Of a DNA stretch of 64,000 bases, positions 32,200 to 44,796 are shown piece after piece. The DNA is taken from contig CM046878.1 of NCBI GenBank assembly GCA_025667525.1, positions 101,013,237 to 101,077,236 of the forward strand, given 5' to 3'. Position 1 is the first letter of the stretch. Each line of letters begins with the position of its first letter. Both the position numbers and the translations under genes were made by a program. The notes below the pieces were generated by a model that saw nothing but the letters and a program-made list of their open reading frames with translations, did not search any database and was not told the origin of the DNA. The stretch is from Glebionis coronaria (Eukaryota > Streptophyta > Magnoliopsida > Asterales > Asteraceae).

Positions 32200-35100
32200 T
32201 GTGACAATCTAACATTTTCAGGTAGTGAAATATTTTCTCATATAATATTTTGAAACTTATTTTTGTGTTGGTTGACGAACTCACAATTTACGGATTTAAA
32301 TTTGGGCTTACGTGCATAATTTGGCGTCTTTTACGACTAAACCGGAAACTTTAAGATTACGTATTTACGTTTTTGAACTCCGTTTTTTATGAGACAATTT
32401 TTATTGGATTCGTTTTGAGACGTTGATTCATAATTTATAAAAACATTTTTCGTAAAACGACCCGAGGGCACGTAAATCGAGAAAACTAGAATCGAGAAAT
32501 ACCCGTAAACTAGTGAGATGGGACAAAACACATTGTCCCACCCCACTAGCTTGGTTGGGACGGCATAACTTGACACCACACACTAAGGTGGCATCAAGTT
32601 AGCTAACACATTCCATGTGTAAGCCATGCTTACATTTTAAGCTAACACATTCCACTAACTATCAAAACTAGCTACTAGTTTTCACTTCCACCATTTCATA
32701 CATGCAAAATCCTCTCAAAACTCTCTCAAACCCCATTCCTTGCCGTCCAAAAATAAACCAACAAACACCCCATTTGATCTCTTCTAGCCATGAAACACAT
32801 GTTTACTAGCTCTATGAAGGAGTTCTCTTGAAGCCTTGATCATTTGGTGGCCATATTAACAACTTTGGAGGTGATTTGCTTGTGTCCTAGGGCTGATTTT
32901 CCAACCTATGTTCTTGATATTTGATGGTCTTGGAGATACTTGTTGTGTTTATCAAGTTCTTGTCTTCCAAAAACAAGAAATCCACTTGGTTGGTAAAGAA
33001 GATCATCCTCTCCATTTTTCTCTTGTTATTTTGTAAAGAACAAATGTATTTTCTTTCATTTTGTATATGTATATGATGTATATATGATGATAAAAATGTT
33101 GTGTGGGGATCAAGTGTTGATAAATATGCTTAAAAAGGATGATAACTATAAGAAATGAGGCTAAAATCTTGATTATTTAGTTGGCTGTGTAAAAACAGTA
33201 GATAACTAAAACATGAACTGATAAAATTGCATGGTTTGATCCATTTACAGTAAGTATAAGATGTTATACACATGTGAAAGTTGGCCATGCAATGGAATCA
33301 AAATAATGAGTGAGATATGATCAAAACAAGTTAGGTGGTCTAATCTGAATAAGCAGTTTTGTAGGAACTGTTAAGGCATGATAAACTTAAAATGGGCAGT
33401 AGCTATAACTAAGTTAAATGTAGCACATAATATGAAGAACATGTCACCCAAAAATGAGCTTCCAATTCATTATAGAACTCTAGATATGGTAAAAATGGTG
33501 AACATGAAGATAAAAATCAGATTTTTGGAATTAATGTTTATTAATATTATATAAGCACTCACATTATAATGTATATAATGTAAAAATATAAACCCACTAA
33601 CTTATAAAACTTATTTATATAAATATATAAAAGGTTAATTAAATAGGTAAATTATATAAATGGTAGTGAAATAATATTTATAAGTAAGTAAAAACTATAA
33701 ACTTGATTTTTACGACTTTTTCGGCTATCGCCGTAAAATTAACGTTTTTCGCCAAATAAAACTTAGACGACCAAACCCGTCTAATGTAAATTTTATAAAA
33801 CTCATATAATGATGTATAGGTAACTAAGACAAGTAAAAACCGATAAAACCCGAACTATAAGAAATACGAACATTTACGAGCTAACTAAACATATTGGACT
33901 AATAATTGGACTAAATAAGATAAAAACTTGTAAAAAGAACTTATTGGGCTTAACCCATTTGGGCCCAACATGAAAAGTATATATACTGATAATATAGGTA
34001 TAAAAGGGATTAAAACAAGTTAAAGTACTTATAAAAGGCTTAATGGACTTAAAATAGGTAAATAGTTAAGACTAGCAAACTAGTAAAACGTTACCAAAAC
34101 GTAAACACTAAAATGAGTAAACAAGGATGTATAAACCCACTTGATCATCATCATATGTACAAAATCATCATATGTATATTGTTATTTTGATAAAAGTCAT
34201 TGGACCAAGTCTAAGACCGATTATTATTTATATAGGTTTCCGTGACCGAAGCACGCCCGTAGCCGATAATCCGCCTTTCATTAACAACGTGAGTTCATAG
34301 CCTCGCACTCTTTTAAATGTTTTATATAATGATTTGTAAACCTGCGAGGGAGATAACATGCTAGATTTTTATAAAAATAGAACACAAGTAGTCCCGATTG
34401 TATGCTTAATGATATGGACCCGAATGATGCTATGACCCTATAAACGAGACTAAAAGGATTATTAGTAGTTAGGTTATGTCACTTAAAGTCCCATTAGCAT
34501 GAACTGTGAACTGCCGGGATTTGGTAGACGCTTATGCATTTGATAGTACTATTTGGGGACGATCACCCCAAGTCGCGCCTTGACGGTTGATCCCCGTCGT
34601 ACCACATTGATTGGTAAGCGAATTTATGTATGAGAAGATTCCATAGCGTGATTTTTGTGACGACACGCTAACTTAGATGGGCAAATTGTTTGTCGGGTTC
34701 GCGGCCCGCTGTTTTCATAGTAAGGTAACAATGTCATGCGGCTAATAATAATCCTAAAATGTATCCTAAAACCTATATACAATATGATACGACGCTATTA
34801 ACGATGAGTATATTACCTATCATGGTAATATAGAGACTACGGTCTCATGGACGGTTTAAGATGTATGCTTGATTTATATATTGCCTGACTAGCAATATGA
34901 GGACTTACTTCCGATATTATACTTGTGTTCTGATTTTAAATGATTGTTTTATATAACGGTTTTTATTAAACTCTATGAATTCACTCGGCATTCGCTGATA
35001 TGATTTTTGCATGTTTTTATCTCAGGTGCTTGAAGGTAATCCGGATGGAGATCGACTCTGATGGCCCACATAATATTAAAAATGTTCATTCGATCTATGT

Positions 35101-35288
35101 TTTGTAAACTTAATGACCTGTATAATTTGGGACCTGTTGTACGCTTTTGAAACTTTTTATCGAATGAATGTATGTTAAACCTTGAACAACCATTTTTATG
35201 AGTTGTTTATGATTGGAGTTATTGTGCTATCCCGTAACACTCTGAAAGACCCTTCCGCTGTACCGATACGAAAAATGAGAGTGTTACA
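32200..35288. mobile_element. 3.1-kb solo-LTR-like insertion within the element A LTR
   Basis: Begins TGTGACAATC and ends GAGTGTTACA, with a perfect 5-bp target duplication ATAAT at 32195-32199 and 35289-35293. TG...CA ends and 5-bp duplication are LTR-retrotransposon hallmarks. There is no primer site, polypurine tract, internal terminal repeat or polyprotein, so a solo LTR of a large (probably Ty3/Gypsy) element is the best reading. A 10-bp inverted repeat GTAACACTCT...AGAGTGTTAC lies at its right end. Confidence 0.75.
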
Positions 35289-35645
35289 ATAATAGTATTT
35301 ATAAGAACAAAAGATCAAAACATGATATGGGTTACATTTTTTATGAAAGAGAGAAAACACACCAAAAAACACATAGATGAATAACCCAGATGAGGGTCAA
35401 CGATGGGAGCGTCTAGCTAATATACAAAACCACAAAGAGCCGTTGAGGGCCTTTGTGGGATTCTATATAAGTTGGGCTAACAAAGGACATGGGCTTCAAA
35501 TGTTTCCATAGATGGCAAGAATAGTCCCCCACCTCAAAAGCTGCTATCATTTGAACATCCAAGCTATAACTGAAACAATCAAAACATCCACAATAAGTTC
35601 CTGAAGGTTAGTTGAGGTATCTGATTAGGTCCTAAAAATTTAACA
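35289..35645 (-). repeat. Element A left LTR, part 2
   Basis: Matches 53211-53567 and ends TTTAACA before a polypurine tract (minus strand TTAAGGAGGGA). Confidence 0.9.
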
Positions 35646-35949
35646 TCCCTCCTTAATAAGATACCTCATATAGATTAGGCATTCCAAGTTTTTTAACAAG
35701 GATATTGTGTTGCAATGTATCTAGTCCTTTTGTGAGGATATCTGCTATTTGATTAGCAGAATCCACCTTACAAGTTTTAACTATACCATTTAGAATTTTT
35801 TTCCCTTACAAAGTGTAAGTCAATTTCTTAGTGTTTAGTTCTCTCATGAAAAACTAGATTAGCAGCTATCTTGATAGCTGAGCATAGTCACAATACAAAG
35901 TTACAGGCAAAAGGTTTTCACATTGTAATTCTTTTAAAACCTTAAGAAT

Positions 35950-37992
35950 CTAGATAACCTCACTGGTTACTAAAGCAAGAGCTCTATACTTTGCTTCAGT
36001 GGAAGATTTAGAGAGAGTATTTTGTTTTTTACTCTTCCAAGAAGCAAGATTGTTGTTAACAAACACACAATAACCAGTAACAGATTTTCTAGTGACAACA
36101 CACTTAGCCCAATCAGCATCAGAATAAGCATTTAGAAACATACCAGAGGTTTTCTTAATGTGAATTCCCAAACCTGGAGAACCTTTGAGATATCTTAATA
36201 TCTTGAAGGCTGTTTTAAGATGAGATTTCAAAGGAGGGTGCACAAATTGACTTAGGTAGTGAACTGCATAAGATATATCAGGTTTGGTATTGGTCAAGTA
36301 GATAAGCTTACCCATCACCTTCTGATAATCAACAATATTATCAAGAAAAGGGTCATCAATAGTGGGCTCATTAGATATAGTAAGTTTAGTAACCAAAGGG
36401 GTGCTAGCAGGTTTACAAGCCAGCATACCATACTCAGAAAGAAGGTCCAACACATATTTTCTTTGATTTAAACAGATGCCACAATCAGTATCAACAACCT
36501 CAATACCCAAAAAGTATTTCAACTTTCTTAAGTCCTTAATCATAAACTTAGTTTTTAGAAAAATTTTAAACTTCTCAATCTCATCAACATTGTTCCCAGT
36601 AATGATGATATCATCAACATACACAAGTAAGGCAAGAAAAATTACCAAGAGACTTAGTGTATAAAGAATAGTCAGATTTACTTTGAACAAAGACATTTTT
36701 ACTCAAAACAGCTGTAAGCTTAGCATTCCATTGCCTAGGAGATTGTTTAAGCCCATACAATGAATTTTAAGCCTACAGACCATGTTATCACCACCAGGAA
36801 GATATCCTTGAGATGGTTTCATGTAAACAGTCTCCTCAAGGTCACTATAAAGAAAGGAATTGTTAATATCAAGTTAAAAAACAAGCCAAGATTGCACAAT
36901 AGCTAGATTAAGCAAGCATCTAAGAGTAACCACATGAGCAAAAGTTTCATCAAAGTCAATCCCTTCTTTCTGACCAAAACCTTGGGCAACAATCCTAGCT
37001 TTGTACCTTTCTATTTCACCACTAGACTTAAACTTTAGTTTCCATACCCACTTACTACCTAAGGCCTTTCTACCCTTTGGTAGTTCAACAATATCCCAAG
37101 TGTCATTCTCAAGAAGAGGTGCAAGTTCAGAATTCATAGCATCAACCCAATATGGATTTTGAGAGGCTTCAAAAGGTTTTTGGTTCACTGTTTTTGTTAA
37201 GTTGGGTGACAAAACAAAAGTTCTCATGATTAAGTTTTGAATACCCCACAAACTTTTCAAAACCATATTTAACTTTGGAATTAACCACAAAATCATTATA
37301 GTTTTTTGGAAAAACAGAGGGTCTGGTAGACCTTCTAACACCCTGAGTAGAAGAACTTGGATTTTGATCCAAGTGACCTTTAGATTCATTGTTATCATCA
37401 AGTGTTGCTGCCTCCTCTCCCAACCTAACTTCAATATCATCACTGTTATGAGCATCATCTCCAATAATTGGAGAATCAACAGTGTCCATATTGTTCCCTT
37501 GTTTGGGAGAGTGGCTACCCTCACTATGTGACTCATGGTTACTATTATGACTAAGTGTTACTCTCTCATCATTATTAGGTAGCTCAGGGTTATCTAAATC
37601 AAAAAAGTTTAACATATTTTTATCTTGACTAACACTAGGGACATTAGACTCATCATGCTTGTTTTTAGAGACAGAATCCTTAAAAGGAAATATATACTAA
37701 AAAAACTCACATCTCTAGAGACAAAGAATTGGCTTCTATCAAGACTAAAAAGCCTGTAGCCCTTTTGAGAATTAGAATAACCCATCATAACACATTTTTC
37801 AGATCTATTAGACAGTTTATCATGACTATTCAAAATAGTAGCAAAGCACAAACAGCCAAACATTCTGATAAAAGAGAGATTAGGACAAGTATTGTAAATC
37901 ATTTCATAAGGGGACCTTCTATTTAACACAGAAGATGGTAATCTGTTAATGAGAAAAGTAGCAGTTTGAATGCATTTAAACCAATATTTCAA
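35950..37992 (-). pseudogene. Element A Pol: integrase C-terminus, RT and RNase H, broken
   Basis: Blocks in sense order are: integrase C-terminal part (37609-37992: TATFLINRLPSSVLNRRSP, FGCLCFATI); a spacer (37169-37615); RT N-terminal part (36874-37150: WVDAMNSEL, GSKWVWKLK, GFGQKEGIDFDETFAHV); and RT/RNase H (35950-36696: [38 protein letters not shown]). The last block stays open for 248 codons. Stops and frameshifts separate the blocks. Confidence 0.9.
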
Positions 37993-38054
37993 AGGAATTC
38001 CCCCTGAAACATAAGACAGCTAGCCACATTTAAAAGGTGTCTCTGTTTCCTTTC

Positions 38055-38378
38055 TGTTGGAAATACGTTTTACGTATTAGAAAGGATCGGTCACTCCAAC
38101 AATAGTCCATATAATAGCTCGTAGTTTAGTTATTTATATTTATTAAACAAACAAAGCCAAGCCTAGCCTACAACATGTGTAGGTCGGCCCAACATTGTAA
38201 GCCCAAACCCATCACAAGGCTTGGGTATATAAACCCTCTCCTTTGATGGAGAGGGTGGTGGTTTTTCATAATTTACACATAGTTGTCTTAAACTTTCTCT
38301 CTTTAAAAGTGTATGAACTCCATCATCTCTCTATCTCTTTCTCTCTCTAAAACATAAGCAAGATTTACATCTCCTACA
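38055..38378 (+). repeat. Element B 5' LTR
   Basis: TGTTGGAAATACG to TCTCCTACA; contains TATATAAACC near 38226 as a likely TATA box for the element. Confidence 0.93.
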
Positions 38379-38380
38379 AA

Positions 38381-38394
38381 TGGTATCAAGAGCC
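38381..38394 (+). promoter_or_regulatory. Element B primer binding site
   Basis: TGGTATCAAGAGCC, two bases after the LTR. It matches the 3' end complement of initiator-Met tRNA with a one-base insertion. Confidence 0.85.
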
Positions 38395-38739
38395 ATGGGA
38401 TGATTGTATTGTTTATGTTTTTGTGTTCTGGATTCATACGCCTATTTTTATCCATTTTACACGAACCAATTTTTGTGTGTGTGTGTTTTTATGGTTTTTT
38501 CTTGATACAAATCTTCTACATAGTTGTGGTAGAGATTTGGTATAGTTACTTTGGCTAAAAACACAAAATTTTTGGGTGTTTTGATCATTTTTTGGCTTAA
38601 AATCTCGAATTGGTTGAGTTTTGTCCGAGAAAAGTGGGATATATTCCGATCAGTGTCATCGGAAAAGGGTTTAAAGGATTCAAAAAGTTATTCCGATCAG
38701 TATCATCGGAAAAGGGTTTAAGGATTCCGATCACATTCC

Positions 38740-39035
38740 GACGAAGGGATTCCGATTGCATTCCGATTTGAGTATTTCGGTTTGGGTATTCCGATTTGGG
38801 ACATTCCGATAAGGTACATTCCGATATGGCACATTCCGAAAAGGGACATTCCGATTTGGTACATTCCGATTTGGTACATTCCGATTTGGGACATTCAGAT
38901 TTGGGACATTCCGATCTGTGACATTCCGATTAGGGACATTCCGACAAGGGTATTCCGATTAGGGACATTCCGATCAAGGGTATTCCGATTAGGGACATTC
39001 CGATCAAGGGTATTCTGATAGGGTTTATTCTGACG
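38740..39035 (+). repeat. 15-bp leader minisatellite of element B
   Basis: About 18 copies of a unit like ACATTCCGATTTGGG, with variants such as GGTATTCCGATCAA. Since 15 is a multiple of three, it leaves a repetitive open frame (IPIWD-type) that is not a credible protein. It lies in the untranslated leader before Gag. Confidence 0.9.
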
Positions 39036-39278
39036 GCTTTCCGACTGATATTCCGACAGCTTTCAGATCCTTTGTTCCGATCAACATTTCGACAATCCAA
39101 AAATTATTCCTTAAAAAAATTTCGAACAATCGTGTGTAATTTTGACTTGGAATTTTTGGTTTATCGAGAACATATTTTAGGGGATTTTAAGATTGTTTCT
39201 CGACTTCAACTCACAACAACAAACACATTTACTTTCTCTCATTGTTCGATCAATATTTGTAAATCTTAACTTATCGAA

Positions 39279-40679
39279 ATGGAGTACACATCTCTTACGG
39301 ATAAGTCCATCCTCTCGGGTACAGATAATCGTCCACCTATGTTGGAGAAGTCTATGTACAAGGATTGGACTTCCTGAATGGAACTTTACATGTTGAACAA
39401 AGAGAATGGACATCTCATTTGGGCATCGGTGCTCAATGGACCATTAGATTATGGTACAGTGACAGAAGGTACAACTACTCGTCCTCGCACAACGGGTGAA
39501 TTGACTGGAGATATGAAGATTCAAGACAAATGTACTAAGTATGCTACAAACATCATTATCCAAGCCCTTCCTCCATATGTCTACAAACTCGTCAGCAAAC
39601 ATAAAGTTGCCAAAGAGCTATGGGATAGAATTCGTGTTCTAATGCAAGGCACCTTGTTAACTAAACAAGAACGAGAGTGTAAGGTTTATGATACTTTTGA
39701 TAAGTTTGCCTATGTGCCAGGGGAGACTCTCAATGACTACTATCTGAGATTTACCCTATTGTTGAATGAGTTCAATATCTATGGCATGGCAATTCCTACG
39801 TTTCAATTGAACACCAAGTATTTGAACACTCTTCCTTCCGAATGGAAAAAGTACGTGACGGATGTTAAATTGGCTAAGGACTTGCATAACACCAATGTGG
39901 ATCAACTTCAAGCTTTTCTTCAACAACACGAATGCCATGTGATCGAGGCTCGGTTGTCTAAACCTCAAGTTCATGATCCACTTGCCATGTATGCTTCTCA
40001 ACAAAACATGGTTTATACTTATCAACAACCATCATACTTGCAGCAGCCACCACCACATACCTATCAGCAACAACAACAACAATCTTATCAACCACCAATG
40101 ATGCCACAGCAAGCATTTCAACAAAGTGTTCATCAACAATCTTTTCCACAGCAACCACCATATCAGACATCACCATCACAAGCCAACACTTCTCCAATGG
40201 GCTATACTCCTCAGCAAGGATACTTTCCAATTGAAGCACAACTAGCACAAGCCTTCTACTCTAATGAACTTCCACCAATCCAAGCACCGGTCTTTACTTC
40301 AAATGATACACCAGCTGAAGTTCTAAACCACCTCACTGCCTACTTGTCCAAACTTGTTGCAACTAGAGGATTTCCACCAACAAACAATCAGCTCTGCACC
40401 TCTTCAAATCCTCGACAACAAGCTACTGTTCAAGATGGTCAAGTAACAGTATAACCTATTCAGGCAAGGAAAAATTCATATGGACCTCCTACAAGGATTG
40501 TGAATGCTCAAGTTGTGAATTCTCAAGCTAATGGAAATGGAAGCCCCATTGGTCCTCAAAAGGTCGTGACTTGCTACAGTTGCCGAGGACAAGGTCATAT
40601 GGCTAGGCAATGCACTCAGCCGAAAAGGAGAAGGGATGAAGCGTGGTTTCGTGAGAAAATGTATTTGGTTGATGCTTAG
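39279..40679 (+). pseudogene. Element B Gag
   Basis: The ATG at 39279 opens a frame (MEYTSLTDKSILSG) that has TGA at 39375-39377, TAA at 40452-40454 and TAG at 40677-40679, all in the same frame. Visible are the UBN2-type Gag core (KYATNIIIQALPPYVYKLV, LTKQERECKVYDTFDKF), a long Gln/Pro-rich stretch (~40020-40250), and a CCHC zinc knuckle (CYSCRGQGHMARQC) near 40573-40615. It is a nucleocapsid precursor made nonfunctional by nonsense mutations without a frameshift. Confidence 0.88.
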
Positions 40680-43502
40680 TCTAAGGGAAAGATTTTGGAT
40701 TCAGAGGAGTTAGCATTTCTTACAGACCCAGGGGTAGCAGATACTGAAGGCATTGCAGTCGTTTCCACTTCTAATGCAGCTTATCAAGTAGATGATCTTG
40801 ACGCATATGATTCGGATTATGATGACATTCACTCTGCCCAAGCTGATCTCGTTGCTAATCTCTCTCACTACGATTCTGATGTCGTCAGTGAGGTACCTAC
40901 CACAACCAATCTTGGTAATGATGATAACCCACATCAAGTTGGGCATGAAAATGACAACCTCGAACAGCATTCGGGAACTAGTAACTCAAATGATGTGGTA
41001 CCCAATCCTACACATTTGAGTGAACCTCAACCAAATGATACGACGGGCATGGAATCTTATGCTCAACATGATTTGGTCATGGTGCCTAAACATATTATTG
41101 ATCAAATGCATATGGCCCTCAGACAATCCGTAGATACGAATTCCACCCTAACTGCTGAGCTTGCGTTGCATAAAGAAAAGGTTAAAAATTTTGAAATGGT
41201 CCCTCAAGCAGAGAAAATAACATGTTCTGAATTTGACCAATTTCGTTTTGAAAAGATTGAACACTTGAAAGAAATAGAAACATTAAAAGCTAATCTTTCC
41301 AATGAATTAAAAGCAAAAGAGTCGGTTGTCAATGATTTTCAGAAACTTAAAATGGATTTCGAAACTCTCGAGTCTAAAAAGTTTGAATCAGAAATTAATG
41401 CTACCAAACTTCTTAAATTCAAGGAACAACAACTTTTAAAACAATACGCTTCCATAGAAAAGGTTCATCTTTTAACTAAATCATTTAAAGAACTCGAACT
41501 TAAGCGTCTTCAAAATTTACCACCTAATCCTGGTTATGCAAAACAAGCTCAGGAATATATTCCCGGTCTTTATGATATGACCATAATTGGCAAATCGAAA
41601 GAAGCACCTTATGTTCGTAGTTCTGAGGAGACACAGTCACTTACGGAAGAAACAAATTCTAAAATGTTTTCAAAATTCCATACGATTGATTATGATAAGC
41701 ATAATAAAGACCAACTTTCTAAAAAGACACGTATTCGCTTACAAAAGGAATTAGCTGAACTAACAGTTCTTGTGCCCCCAAGTTTGTCAAATGAAAACCC
41801 TCCTAGTACGTCTCCTACACTCGTCAAAACGGATTTAACGAAGTTACTTCCACCGGTAAGTAAGGCGTCCGTTAATTTAAAAGCGATACACCAACACTTA
41901 GCCGATTTTGAAAAGGTCATTTTGGAACGTACGACAGCCACGACCATAACGGAAGGTGAATGGAACTTTGAGCACACTAGAGCTGCGTTCCGAGACGAAA
42001 TTGTTCTGTTTGTAAAGAATGTTAAAGCTTGTCTTAGTAATCTTGATCAAGATTTGAATTTGGAAATAGAAGAAGTTAAACGTGTTTTCAATGAAATGGA
42101 TGATGCTTATGAAAACAGTTTACTTGAAATAGAACGGGTTTCTCGCCAAAATGATCAGCTTCTGAAGCAAGTGATGTCTCATGATATAGTTTCCGTTTGT
42201 GTGTATAAAAGTTTTGATAATGATTCTATTGTGCATAATGTTGAATTTGTGGATAATGTGGTAGATAGTACTTGTCACGAATCTGACGCTGAATTTTTAA
42301 AGCTTCAAGATTCATATTCTTCGCTTTCAAAATGTTTTGATGAGATTCAAACACATTGTATTTATCTTGAATGCAAGCAACAATTTATTCAAGAAATCTT
42401 TGAAACGTCATTCGAAGGTGTTAATATCGATGATGCAAACTTTGAAAAGAATTTTCGATTGAATTTACAATCAAAACAGCGTCAGCCAAGTGAAAAAGTT
42501 GCTAAATCTTTGCCGATAGACATAGAGAAATCTAAGGAGCTTTACTGTGTGAACGTACTTGAAGCCGCTGAGAATTTTAAACTTGATCTAGATAATCGAG
42601 TTTCCAAGATTTTGTCCAAAGTTGATAACTTAAAACAGAAAGATACACGACTCTTCGATTCAGTCAAGCCCGTATGTGTTAATACCACTGCACAGAATCA
42701 ATCATTGATTGAAGAATTGAATCGAAAGTCGGTGGAAATATCTGATTTGAGGGAACAAATTTGTGATAAGAATCTGGCCTTGGCTGAGTTAAAGGAAACA
42801 CTTCGTACTCTAAAAGGTAAGAATGTTGTGAATAACGCAGCCACTGTCTCAACATCGTCCTCTAGTGCAATCAAAAGGAACCTTATAGCCGTCACACCAT
42901 TTAATAAGGGCCCTAGGACTAAACCATCTCAAAATTTGGTCACTAAAGATAAGGCGAAATCAAAACCAGCTTCTAATATTCCTGTGTTGCCTTCTACAGG
43001 AGTAAGCACCACTACTAAGGCTCAAAGATCTAAGCTTAAAAGAAACAAGAAGAATGATAGGATCTTGCCCCCATCTAGTAGTCAAGTGAAGAAGAAAGTA
43101 GAAGCCCATCATAGGAATGTTATTTCTGTTTTGAATAAAAAGAATCATGTAGCTAAACCTAAAGGCTCTGCGGTTGTGCAGCGTTCTAAGCCTACTGTGA
43201 ATTCTAATTTGAAATGTTGGAATTGCAATGAATGTATGTTTTCTAGTCGTCATGATTCTTGCCTTATTGACCATGTGAATGAGATGAATGCCCGAAAAAA
43301 TGGATTAGAATGGAAACCGACTGGGAAAGTGTTAACCCAAGTTTGTTGGTTATGGCGTCCCACTGGTAGAACTTTCACTATAGTAGGAAATATGTGCCCT
43401 TTAACTAGGAACACTGACACTACTGTAGGAACCAAGTGCCCTTTAAATAGGTCTTCTCCCACTGTAGTGCCCGCGAATAATCCAAAACCTAAGAAAGTTT
43501 GA
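40680..43502 (+). pseudogene. Element B long coiled-coil domain between Gag and protease (941 codons, open)
   Basis: The frame is continuous with Gag and open from 40680 to TGA at 43500-43502. It begins with a conserved acidic segment (LAFLTDPGVADTEG, DDLDAYDSDYDDIHSAQ). Then come long stretches of charged heptad-like sequence (about 41100-41520 and 42040-42830) predicted by eye to be coiled coil. A basic Ser/Lys-rich tail (~42840-43200) follows, then a Cys cluster CWNCNECMFSSRHDSC near 43216. Most Copia elements go directly from the zinc knuckle to protease. I associate similar insertions with Asteraceae elements, from memory. Its function is unknown; a structural particle role is a guess. 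Confidence 0.75.
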
Positions 43503-43654
43503 ACAGTAAAACCTGTTAGTGCTAAAACTCACATTAGAAAACGCAGGAAATCTAAGGGTCTCATAAATGCTAGTAATTATGATAATCTTATATCTCTATC
43601 TACTAACACTCCGGAACCAATAGTTTCCAATGCATTATCTACTGTTGTTATTGA

Positions 43655-44790
43655 AAACAGGTGGTCCAAATTGTTCTATGGTATTTGGACTCTGGTTGCT
43701 CCAAGCATATGACCGGAGATCGCTCTCAGCTCAGAAATTTCGTCAGCAAGTTTCTTGGTACGGTTCGATTTGGAAATGATCATATTGCAAAGATAATGGG
43801 TTATGGTGAATATCATATTGGGAATGTTATAATTTCAAGAGTGTATTATATGGAAGGTCTCGGTCACAACTTATTTTCTGTGGGACAATTTCGTGATGCA
43901 AACCTAGAAGTTGCTTTTCGAGAGCATATCTGCTTCATACGTACTTTGGAAGGGGTTGATTTATTGAAAGGTACTCGAGGAATTAATTTGTACACTTTGT
44001 CTCTACAAGACATGATGGCCGCTTCTCCCGTATGTCTTCTCCCTAAAGCATCGAAGACTAAGTCATGGTTATGGCATCGACGGTTATCTCATCTTAACTT
44101 TGACGCTATTAATCATTTGGCGAAAAACGAGATTGTTCGTGGTCTTCCTAAACTTTCATTTCACAAGGATCACTTGTGTTCCGCGTGCACAATGGGGAAA
44201 AGCACTAAGAAATCATACAAACCCAAGACTGAAGACACCAACCAAGAGAAACTTTATCTGCTGCATATGGATCTTTGTGGACCAATGCGTGTTGAAAGTC
44301 TTAGTGGTAAAAAAGTACATCCTCGTCATTATCGATGATTACTCTCGGTTTACTTGGGTGAAATTTCTTACAACAAAAAATGAGGCACCTAAATTCATCA
44401 TCGGATTTCTCAAGATGATTCAAGTGCGTCTCAACACCACTAACCGACGCATTCGTACAGATAATGGAACCGAATTTGTGAATCAAATCTTGCGTGATTA
44501 TTATGAAGAAGTTGGCGTCATGAATCATCCGTTGCACGCACTCCACAACAAAAGGTGTCGTTGAAAGGCGAAATTGCACACTTATGGAAGCTGCTCGAAC
44601 GATGTTAATTTACGCAAAGGCTCCATTGTTTTTATGGGCAGAAGTAGTATCTACAGCAGTGTACACCTAAAACCGGTCACTAATTCATAAACGCCATGGT
44701 AAAACACCTTATGAGCTTCTCCATGGAAAAGTACCAGATTTATCATATCTTCATGTATTTGGTTCTCTTTGCTATCCAAATAATGATGGT
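43655..44790 (+). pseudogene. Element B protease and integrase, frameshifted
   Basis: Protease active site DSGCSKHMTG near 43685, in a different frame from the coiled-coil segment. The integrase follows: GAG-pre-integrase HHCC region (WLWHRRLSHLNF ... HLCSACTMGKS, 44068-44200), then DLCGPMRVESLSGKK. A frameshift comes near 44315 and the core continues (VIIDDYSRFTWVKFL, RIRTDNGTEFVNQILRDYYEE). A second frameshift lies near 44550. Confidence 0.88.
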
Positions 44791-44796
44791 GAAAAT

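Noticed and set aside
38782..39018. 78-codon ORF with a repeating IPIWD-like pentapeptide
   Set aside because: It is a 15-bp minisatellite in the leader of a retrotransposon. Frame openness follows from the unit length.
40677..40679. Programmed stop-codon readthrough at the Gag end of element B
   Set aside because: The TAG lies between Gag and the next open segment, but seven other stops interrupt the same element, so ordinary decay is the simpler explanation.
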